Of a stretch of 64,000 nucleotides of DNA, positions 55,731-64,000 are shown in pieces (the first letter of the stretch is position 1; each line of letters opens with the position of its first letter). A program made the position numbers and the translations under genes. The stretch covers positions 1 through 64,000 of the forward strand of contig NC_085850.1 in the NCBI RefSeq assembly GCF_020906515.1, written 5' to 3'. This DNA is from Vanrija pseudolonga. Taxonomy: Eukaryota > Basidiomycota > Tremellomycetes > Trichosporonales > Trichosporonaceae. The notes beneath the pieces were generated by a model. That model saw only the letters and a program-made list of their open reading frames with translations, was not told where the DNA came from and searched no databases.

Positions 55731-58420
55731 TCACGCGCTCCCGTCGCCGAGGTACCTCGCGGTGACCTTGCGCCCGTTGAGCCCCTTGGCCACGACGACC
55801 TGCGGGTCACCAGGCATGATATCCAGCGCCTGGTCGGACCACTGCACCTCGGCGTCACCCTCGACGTCGAGCACGAGGCCCTTGATCGGCTTCTCGGCGC
55901 TGACGGTCACCTCGTCGCCCTTGACCGCGAGCTTCAGCTTGGCCTCCGGGAACGTGAGCGACTTCCATGGCTCAGGCCAGTTGGAGTAGCGCGCGAGGAC
56001 GCTGTCGCCGTCGCGCAGGATGGCCTGGACGACGATCGGGCGCGGGGTCTGGGACAGGCTCGTGAGGACCGGCTGGCCTGGGACGTCGCCCTTCCAGATC
56101 TCGGTCGACGCGTTAGGGTGCAGCACGACAGTGAACTCGCGCCTGTCGACCAGGCCGTCGTGCAGGTCGAACGACACCAGCTCGACAGTCGCGTTCTTCA
56201 CCTCGAGCGTCGAGTTGCAGCCCCACAGCTCGATCTCGTGTCGGATGGTGTAGAACGCGGCCGTGGTCGAGTCGCGCGGCGTCTTGATCTCCTTGCGGGT
56301 CATCTGGAGGTGTCAGCTCGGAGCGTTTGGCGACTCCTGGCACTCACGCCCACGGTGTACGGTCGCAGCTCACGCGCGATCGCAAAGTACGATGGCTTCG
56401 GCCTCAGGTAGTAGTCGCAGATTGCCCAAGACACGCACGGCCAGCAGTCGTTAATCTGCCAGACCAACGCGCCGGCTGTGTACTCCTTGCCCTTGCCCTT
56501 CCAGTTACGGCGCCACAGCCGGTACGCCGCGGCGAGGCACTCGGCCTGCATGATCTGCGTGTAGAAGATGTAGCTCTCCATGTCGAAGGCGTGACGGAAG
56601 TTTTCCATGAGGTACAGCTCGAGGCGGCGCTCGAACCCGGTCGCCTTGTTGTGCTGCGTGCTGACGGTCGACTGGGGGAACCACTGGTCCTTCTCTTGGC
56701 CTGGCGCGAACCACTCGCGCACAGTGCGGATATCGGGGTAGCCCTGCATGCCAAACTCGGAGACGAAGCGGCCGGCGAGCTTGTCCCAGTTCGCCCAGGG
56801 CTCCTGGGTGCCATGCCATACGTTCCACTGGTGCTGGTCGCCGACGGTCAGGTCGCCGCACACCTTGCCGCCGTAGGGCGAGCCGGGCCAGTAGAAGACG
56901 TTGCTGAGGCGGCGAACGACTTCGGGGAGGAGCACCTCGTAGAAGTGACGCCTAGGTATCAGCGTATGCTACCAATCTGTACTCACGCTGGGAACCCCGT
57001 GTTGAGGTACTCGCCGCTGTTGTCGTCGTAGTCGACCAGCCCGGCCTCCTCGGCGACCTGATAGTCCTCGTTGTTACCAGCAAAGATCACGACCGATGGG
57101 TGCGGGCGCAGCCGCTTGACCACAGACTCAGCTTCGGCCTGCACGCTCCTGATCATGTCCTTGAACGCGGGGTAGACGCCGCAGCCGAACATGAAGTCCT
57201 GCCAGACCAGCACGCCGGCCTCGTCGCACGCGTCGTACAGCACGTCGGGCTCGTACACGCCTCCACCCCACACTCGGAGCATGTTCTGGTTGCCTGCGAC
57301 GAGCAGGTCGACCCAGGCACGGTACCGCTCAGGCGTGATGTTGGTGAGGTACGAGTCGGCGGGGATCCAGTTCGAGCCGCCGCAGAACACGCGCACGCCG
57401 TTGACCTGGAAGACGAAGGATGTGCCCTCCGCCCCGTCGAGCGGGGCTTGGATGATCTGGACGTCACGGAAGGCAACGCGTTGAGACGTGCTTGCCAGTT
57501 CGTCCCCGTTGCCATTGATGACCGCGACGTGGAGCGAGTAGAGCGGCTGCTTGCCGTAGTGGATGGGGTACCATGCCTCCACGGTGCCGGCGAGATCCCA
57601 CGAGGCGAGCTCGCCATGCGGAAGAATCTCCTGTTTGACAACTGCTCCGTCCGAGCTGGTGAGCGTGTACACGACCCTCGCGTCGGTCGGTAGCTGGGGC
57701 TCGATCTCAAGCTCGTGCACAGAAAGCGAGGGTTGGTCGAACACGTCTCCGCCGAGCACTGCGTCGACACGCAACTCGCGGATGGTATACTCGTACGTCT
57801 CGAAGCGCACGTCGCGCCACGGGCCGACAGTCATCACAATCGGTCCCCAGTCCCACCCCCACCCGTACTGCGCCTTACGCGAGTAGAGGCGGCACGAGTC
57901 GCCGTTGGACACGGGACGTGGGCCGCCGTGCGCCGCCTCGGCCGCCTTGGCAGCGTACCACGGCGAGGCGAAGCGCAACTCTAGCGAGTTGTGGTCCTTG
58001 AGCTTGCCGGCGACGGCGACACGGTGCTCGTGGAACATGTTTGACGTGGATGCAAGTACCTCGCCATTCAACAAGACGGTGCAATACGTGTCCAGGCCAT
58101 CGAAAACCAGGTCGGCGCCTGTCGCGGCCTGCTGTAGCGCGTCGGCGTCAAACGTCGTCTTGAACGTCCAGTCGGCCTCTTGGATCCCTGCGTGTCAGGG
58201 CGTGCACGACACAAGACTCACATTGCACGTCCCACTCTGCGAGGCCCTTGAACACGTCTGGAATCTTGCCCGCGCGCTCAAGTTCGACATGCACGCCGGT
58301 CGGGACAGCACACTCGACCCACTCCTCGGCGGCATCAGGGAATGCCGCCGACTTGACCTGCGAGAACGACCATCCGTTCGTGAGCGTCGTCTTGGTGTCG
58401 GCCTTGCGCTGGATAGTCAT
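55731..58420 (-). CDS. GH2 beta-mannosidase (intracellular type B)
   Basis: ATG 58420 (MTIQRKADTKTTL) to TGA 55731, about 850 aa in four exons. GH2 architecture: N-terminal sugar-binding domain with KAQYGWGWDWGPIVMTVGPW, an immunoglobulin-like domain, and the TIM barrel with VRVFCGGSNWIPADSYLTNI, MLRVWGGGVYEPDVLYDACD, and SVVIFAGNNEDYQ (acid/base Glu of NNE). The nucleophile is the Glu of VSEFGMQGYPD (about 56740). No signal peptide is present, as in MndB-type fungal enzymes, which hydrolyse imported mannobiose or small manno-oligosaccharides. Next to it are a regulator and a sugar permease. Confidence 0.93.
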
Positions 58421-58901
58421 GACGGCGGCCAGGTAGAGTGACAATACGTGGACACCATCCTACTCACTGCCTCTTAAGACGAAGTGGTCGTCGCAAAGGT
58501 GGTCGTCGCCGATGGCGGCGAGCAGAAATGGGCCGGTATGCCGCTAGTGTGGGGGTGGAAATGCGCCGATGGTGGGCAAGAAATGGGCCGGCGAGGTGGC
58601 CCCACGTGAGGTTGCGGGGTGTTCGGGCCGAGAGACACACTCTGTCGCGCTGTCGTCAGCGACGTCGCCCACCGTTGTCAATAGCATCGAGCCGGTGACC
58701 CCGTGGAACGCATCGCGGGCCCCGTGTTGGTACCTCGTCGAGCCGAGCGAGTCTCGATACCACCTCCCCCGTCCTCCCCCAAACGAGGAGGCGAACCCGA
58801 AGCAAGGCCGACATACCAGCCGCTTTCGGCACGAATCATTAAGATCATCAGAACTACAACGAGTACATGTACACATCCACGCACACCCGTCGCCCGGGGC
58901 C
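58421..58901. other. Intergenic region upstream of beta-mannosidase
   Basis: 481 bp holding the beta-mannosidase promoter and the 3' end of the regulator. No gene or strong repeat seen. Confidence 0.45.
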
Positions 58902-61479
58902 CTATCCAAACATGTCACGAGTCGGGAAAACGTCTCCAATCGGCATCGGGGATCTGGGGTCAGCCGCGCCGGCGGGTATTGTGGCTCACCTCTGGCTGGC
59001 AAAGTCGTCTCCCACCTGATTCCACATTCCAATGAGCTCGCTCTGGGGGTCGGTCAGCTCAGCCGCGGGGCACGTACTCACCAGGCCGAGCGATTCGAAA
59101 AACTGAATATCGGCGCCTAACGACGCGTCGGCAATCGCCTGGGTCACGGGCAGCTCGGGGATCTGGTCGGTCGCCTGCCCCTCTGTGCCAAGCACGCTGA
59201 GCACACGCCGAATGAATCGCGAGACGTAGTCGAGCGCAGACTTGCCGTCCGCGCTCGTGACTTTGGCATGTGATACCAGCATGCGGTGGAGTATGGTGAG
59301 GATGTACGACTGCTGCGAGTGGGTCGCGACGGCAAACACCTGGGATGAGAGTCAGCCGTCGTCATTGAGGTCCAACTCACCTTGCGACAGAACACCACCA
59401 GCGCCGACGACTTGACGATGGCCGAGTCCTGCATGATCTCGAGCATGCCGTTGTTGGCCAGCTGGTCAATCACGTCGATGATGTTTGAGGACACATGCAG
59501 GCAGTCGTCGAGGCGGAGAAGGTCGTGAGGAGCCCGGTCGTAACGGTATCGCTTGAGCATGAACTTGAAGTCGAGCACCGACCAGAGCACGGCGAGCTCG
59601 TGCTCATAGTTGAAGCCCGGAGGGAGGGCTGGAGGGTCAGCCATGCACAAGTCAACACACGTACCGTTCTTGTTGAACCACTTGTTTTCGAACGCGTCCA
59701 GTTGCCGCGCGAGGGTCTCGGTCGCGTGCTCAAGGTACTCGGGGTTGGCATTCTTCATCTCGCACAGCTCGACCCAGTGGTCGTCGAGCTGGCAGAATCT
59801 GGCAGGTCAGCAGGCCGCCAGAAGCACTCGACCCACTGAATGCTACATGCAATGTGCATGTCTACTGTATGACCGAGGTGCAGGTGTTCGCGGGCCCAGA
59901 TCTCGGGCTGAATGTAGTGTCAGAATGAGCTGGACCGTCGGCTCACATCTCGAAACTGGTTCAGCTTGATGGTCGTTGGCAGCCCATGCAGGTGTGACTG
60001 TCCCCTGTCGAACGAGAACATGGCCAGCCACGTTCGTTCCGCATTCTGGTGATCAGCCAAGGTCATCAATGCCTGCACCCACCAGTAGGTCCCTTGCCTC
60101 GTCGTCGTTCTCTGGCAATGGCTCTGTCCTGGGGATATGCCAGAACATGCTGTACGCAATGCGAAGCGCCATCCCAACCTTAAACCACCCACTCGTGTCT
60201 TCAGGCTCCTTGAAGTACGTGTGGATGAGCAATGCTTGGATGACACCAGCATCAAAGGCCCCAGTCTGGATGGCCCGGTCGAGCAACGTCCGCGCATGAG
60301 ATATCAAAACGGGGTGCAGGTCACTGCGGAAGAACTTGGACGCGGTAGCCACAACGGCTGACAGCAGCACGGTGGACGTTGTGCGCAGAAAGTTGAGTGT
60401 GTGCACTGTGGCGTGAGCGTCGTGACGCGTAGGAGGAGCCTTACGCTGTGGATCAAGAATGGCGATCAAGGGGTTCAGGCGATCATGGAATCTCACGTCA
60501 GCTGAATCCCAGCCTTCCTACTCACTGCTGCACAAGATAATTCGCCTCGACCTCACTGAGAGCGCGGAGGGACACTGGCATCAGCTCGGTACAAGTGTTG
60601 GGCACGCACCAGGGTCATCCCTGTCGCTCCCCTCGTTCAACTCCTCTTCCACCATGCGGCGGGGGGCCTCTCGCTGCGGCCGGCCCGGCGCGTTGGCCCA
60701 CAGCGAAGCCACAGGCGGTGCCTGCTCGCGGTCGTTGGGGTCCAAGTACTCTGACATCCGGAGGATGCGCGTGCGGCTTCGTGACACGGACGGCGACGCG
60801 CCGGGAACGGCAGGGGATACCGTCGTCGCCGGCGACTCGGACGACGGGAAGCCGCGCGAGCCAGCGCTCGACGGTCCTGCTACCTGGGCCGAGGGCCCGC
60901 TACGCTCCGGGGGCACCGTGATCGCTGCGGGGCCCATGGAGGCCATGGGTGGCTGCGGACGATGGAGCGGCTCGCTTCGAGCGTCCGATTGCCGTGGCTG
61001 GGTAGCCGACAGCTGGGTAGTGACGACGGGCGCGCGGGCCGCGACTGCTCTCCTGGCCAGTCAGCGGGACGATTCACATGTACACTCACAGCGCGTTGGG
61101 CGGACGACCTTTGCGCTTGATCACCGGCGGGTCATGGCAATCAAGCCCGCATCGACCTGGACGTTAGACTGAGGGCGGCGGCGGCGTTGCTGCGCCGGAA
61201 CTCACTACATCGCGTGCACGGCAGAGTCTCGCTCCCAGGAGGGCGCACACATCGGACCTAGTCTGTAAGCAGCTGGTCGGCCCAGTAGAGCCCCGGTCGC
61301 CCACCGGCCCGTGTCGACGCCTCGTCGCTCACCTTGATGGCCCGGCACTCCTTGCAGCTGGTGGCTTGCTCAGCTCAATCCGCGGCGCCGACTCACGCAA
61401 GCTTGGCGCGGCCCCGAGCGCCGTCGCCGCTAGCACTGTCTTCCAATGAAGCCGATGATAACCGTCCTACCGGTGGCAT
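58902..61479 (-). CDS. Zn2Cys6 transcription factor of the mannosidase module
   Basis: ATG 61479 (MPPVGRLSSASLEDSASGDG) to TAG 58902, about 650 aa, with eight or more exons. Short exons build the zinc cluster: AKLACKECRAIKVRC, VRPPGSETLPCTRC and SRCGLDC, six cysteines, then the basic VIKRKGRPPNAL. A long Ser/Pro-rich linker follows (about 60581-61070). The middle homology region has RLNPLIAILDP, SAVVATASKFFRSDLHPVLI, ALLIHTYFKEPEDTSGWFKV and GMALRIAYSMFW. A last 39-nt intron near 58985 gives the C-terminus SPMPIGDVFPTRDMFG. It lies between beta-mannosidase and the sugar permease, so it probably controls both. Confidence 0.87.
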
Positions 61480-61961
61480 ATTAGTGTGAGGGGCACCGGT
61501 GCGAGAGGGTTTGAGCGCGAGAGGTGAATGGAGCAAAGTTAAGTGGACAGACTATGCCAATGGCCAAAGCAAACCAAACAAGTGCAAGCGTGGATGGAAT
61601 GGATGGAATGGGCCGGGACGATTAGTGGGGGCCGAGGGGACAAAGGCTTGGTGAGGTTGCCGAACTGACGTGCCGGCCGGTGGCCGAGTAAACATCCCCA
61701 TTGGCCAGTCGGGGAACCTCGAAGCAAGATCCATCAACAGACACCGGCATGTCAATTGTTCGTGTTCGGTGACATTGTTGTTGCGTTCACCGCATATCCA
61801 CCGGCAATGGGACCCCGATGAGACCCCGATACCCCACGGTGCACCTCATCGCCCGTGCCGATGCGCGACATGGAGGACTGCGCCGCGATGCTGCGACACT
61901 GACATAAATAGGCCCTGCTGCCTCGGAGGAGGGAGGATCAGATCACCACCAACTGGCGACA
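61480..61961. promoter_or_regulatory. Divergent promoter of regulator and sugar permease
   Basis: 482 bp between ATG 61479 (minus) and ATG 61962 (plus). A TATA box (ATAAATA, 61904-61910) lies 52 bp before the permease ATG. GGATGGAAT is repeated in tandem at about 61591-61610. Confidence 0.6.
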
Positions 61962-63803
61962 ATGGGCAGCCCTCCCGACTCTTACACCCCCACCGACGAG
62001 AAGCTCGCCGACTTCAAGGTCGACGTCTCGCACCATGACAACGAGGTAGGCTGCCGAGTGGTGGCGCCGCCGCTCACCACCAGCATGACATTCGTCACAT
62101 CATGGAGACGTCCGACATCCCGCGTTGGAGCAAGTCGAGCATCCAACTATACGGTGAGGCAGGTGGTGGTACCCCTTGAGCTGACGCCCAGTCGCAATCT
62201 TCTGTGCATGCTGCTGTGCCTTTGCGAACGGCTACGACGGCTCGCTCATGACCGCCATCGAGGCCATGCCGCACTTCCAGAAGACCTTTGGTGTCGGCAC
62301 CACTGGCCCGATCATCAGCGTGATCTTCTCCATGTACACCGTCGGCTCGATGCTCTTCGCCCCTGTGGGGGCTGTGGTTTCCGACCGCTACGGACGCCGT
62401 GTGTGCATGGCTGCTGGTGCGGCGACTGTCATTTTGGGCATGGTCGTCATGGCGCCGTCCAAGCACATTGCCCAAGTAAGTCTCAGTCAATGGCCCAGCT
62501 AACGCCCAGTTCATCGTTGGCAGGTTTATCCTCGGTGCAGGAATTGCCATGTGTGTGGTGGCTGCTCCTGCCTACAGCATGGGTAGGTGGAGCGCGGGGT
62601 GATCCACTGACGATGAGAAATCGCCCCTCCCCAGTGGCGTGGCCGTGCGACCGGTATCGTAAGTGTCGTGCTCGCCTCCGCCTTCCCGCTCTAACCCCCT
62701 AAGTACAATTGCGGCTGGTTTGGAGGCAGTATCCCCGCCTCGCTCATCTGCTTCGGCACAAACTACATCGACTCGAACATGTCGTGGCGCATCCCCGTCA
62801 TCCTGCAGGCCGCGCTCGCGCTCCTCGTCATCATTTTGGCGCCGTTTATCCCCGAGTCGCCGCGCTTCCTCATGGCACAGGGCCGCGAGGAGGAGGCACG
62901 CGAGTTCTTGATCAAGTACCACGGCAACGGCAACCCCGACTCTGCGCTCGTCAACTTTGAGATCAAGGAAATGAAGGCGAGCATCGACTTGGACGGCATC
63001 GACAAGCGCTGGTGGGACTACCGCCCCCTGTTCCTCAGCCGCGGCGGCCGTTGGCGTATGTCGCAGGGTGAGTCACGCTGCCACTCGCTCTCACTGACAC
63101 CCCAGTCCTCATGATCTCCATCTTTGGCCAGTTCTCAGGCAACGGCCTGGGCTACTTCAACACGGTCATCTTCTCCAACATTGGCGTCAAGTCTGTGCCC
63201 CAGCAGCTGGGTTACAATGTCCTGAACCAGGCCATTTCGGCGACATGTGCCCTCACTGCTGCGACGCTCACCGACCGTATGCCACGTCGGTTCATCCTCC
63301 CGCTCGGCACGCTCCTGTGTGCCGTGTTCCTCGGCATCAACTCTGGTCTCTCGGCCGTGCTCGACAACCAGACTAAGAAGGACAGTGCCAACATTTCCAA
63401 GGCGGTCGGCCAGGGCGCCCTCGCCGCGTACTTCCTGTTCAACTGCATCTTCTCCTTCACCTACACGCCTCTCCAGGGTGTGGTGCCGGTCGAGTCACTG
63501 ACTACGACAATGCGCGCAAAGGGCCTCGCTCTGTCCGGCTTCATGGTCTCGGGCATTGGCTTCATCAACCTCTTCGCCGGCCCCATCGGCCTCCACAACC
63601 TCGGCTACAAGTACATCTACGTGTTCGTCGGCTGGGACGTGTTCGAGGCCATCATGTGGTACTTCTTTGCTGTTGAGTCGTGCGGACGCACGCTCGAGGA
63701 GCTTGACTGGATCTATGAGCAGCCGAACCCGGTGCGCGCTTCCAAGGATGTCGCCGCGGGCCGCAAGAAGATTGTTGTGCAGGACGGTGGATTCACGGCC
63801 TAG
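61962..63803 (+). CDS. MFS sugar transporter (lactose permease type)
   Basis: ATG 61962 (MGSPPDSYTPTDEKL) to TAG 63803, about 510 aa, seven or more exons. Span 1 is AIFCACCCAFANGYDGSLMT; then APVGAVVSDRYGRRVCMAAG, FILGAGIAMCVVAAPAYSM, PPQWRGRATG, SWRIPVILQAALALLVIILA and PESPRFLMAQGREEEAREFL before the central loop. The second half has FGQFSGNGLGYFNTVIFSN and the last span ends in AVESCGRTLEELDWIYEQPN. FANGYDGSLM and the NGLGYF segment are typical of fungal lactose/cellobiose permease relatives. Its position suggests uptake of mannobiose or a related disaccharide for the beta-mannosidase. Confidence 0.92.
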
Positions 63804-63915
63804 GCCAGTGCCCATTACCAAGGTTGTTGATACGAAACAGTAGGAAGAGAGACTTGTCGCAGGCAGTTGGAATGGCTCGGAATGCATCTTGTGAAGCGGG
63901 ACACCTGCGTCCAAC

Positions 63916-64000
63916 TCACGCAGCGGCCTTCAAGTGGGCAGGGACAAAGTGAACCTCGGTAGCCACCTGCTCAGCGTCGACCAGGCGAGCCCTCTCAGCA
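63916..64000 (-). CDS. C-terminal end of a gene leaving the window
   Basis: The minus strand from 64000 reads AERARLVDAEQVATEVHFVP and AHLKAAA then TGA at 63916. This is a plausible last exon of a gene extending right of the window. Too little is visible to name a family. A GTGAGT overlapping the stop means an intron there cannot be excluded. Confidence 0.45.
   Translation of the reverse strand, partial: AERARLVDAEQVATEVHFVPAHLKAAA

Noticed and set aside
62688-62703. Telomere-like TAACCCCCTAAG inside the 61962 gene
   Set aside because: It lies at the 3' end of an intron, where CTAAC is the branch site and TAAG the acceptor; a chance match to the telomere unit is the simpler explanation.
1-64000. 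tRNA, rRNA, CRISPR array, transposon or virus-derived element
   Set aside because: I looked for cloverleaf, array, terminal-repeat and replicase/transposase signatures and saw none. Short tRNAs could still be missed by eye.

Overview
The window is the end of a chromosome. Bases 1-88 are eleven copies of an 8-bp telomere unit (CCCCCTAA, i.e. TTAGGGGG on the other strand) and the following 64 kb reads as subtelomeric DNA of a fungus. The G5 telomere unit, the many very short GT-AG introns (about 35-60 nt, often with CTAAC/CTGAC branch sites), the Zn2Cys6 regulators, a PriA-type secreted protein and the GC-rich codons point to a basidiomycete yeast of the Tremellomycetes, most likely Trichosporonales. 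This assignment is inference; no rRNA or marker gene is present. I recognised no rRNA, tRNA, CRISPR, transposon or virus-derived element.

Layout. (a) 0-2 kb: an aldehyde-dehydrogenase-like gene whose 3' end runs directly into the telomere, and an N-terminal fragment of the proteasome/Cdc48 cofactor gene NPL4. (b) 2.2-9.7 kb: aromatic/acid catabolism-like genes (FAD salicylate-hydroxylase-type monooxygenase, CocE/NonD hydrolase, DODA/LigB-type extradiol dioxygenase, small orphan, acetoacetate-decarboxylase-like enzyme). (c) 10.2-18.5 kb: a GH3 beta-glucosidase divergent from a sugar transporter, followed by a Zn2Cys6 regulator. (d) 18.6-34.6 kb: an alpha-glucoside-type transporter, two Gfo/Idh/MocA dehydrogenases, two aldo-keto reductases, an SMP-30-type lactonase, a Zn2Cys6 regulator and a flavin monooxygenase, which looks like an oxidative sugar or polyol utilisation cluster. 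(e) 35-38.6 kb: a tandem pair of orphan acidic-linker proteins and a PriA-like secreted protein. (f) 39.6-46.5 kb: histidine phosphatase, Zn2Cys6 regulator, glycerophosphodiester phosphodiesterase and a second alpha-glucoside-type transporter. (g) 47.5-55.7 kb: DHA2-like MFS transporter, three orphan genes and a kinase-like protein. (h) 55.7-63.8 kb: GH2 beta-mannosidase, Zn2Cys6 regulator and lactose-permease-type sugar transporter, i.e. a small mannan/mannobiose-type module. A partial gene leaves the right edge.

The recurring theme is a subtelomere packed with nutrient-scavenging modules, each holding a transporter or hydrolase and usually its own Zn2Cys6 regulator. Several divergent promoters hold repeated or palindromic sequences that could be the regulators' targets: a CCGAGG...CCTCGG palindrome in module (d), a 16-bp direct repeat 40 bp apart in (c), a triple 18-19 bp repeat in (b), and a near-identical 17-mer in two promoters of (f). 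Coding coordinates below are ATG-to-stop spans including introns; I assembled the exon joins by hand from splice motifs and reading frame.
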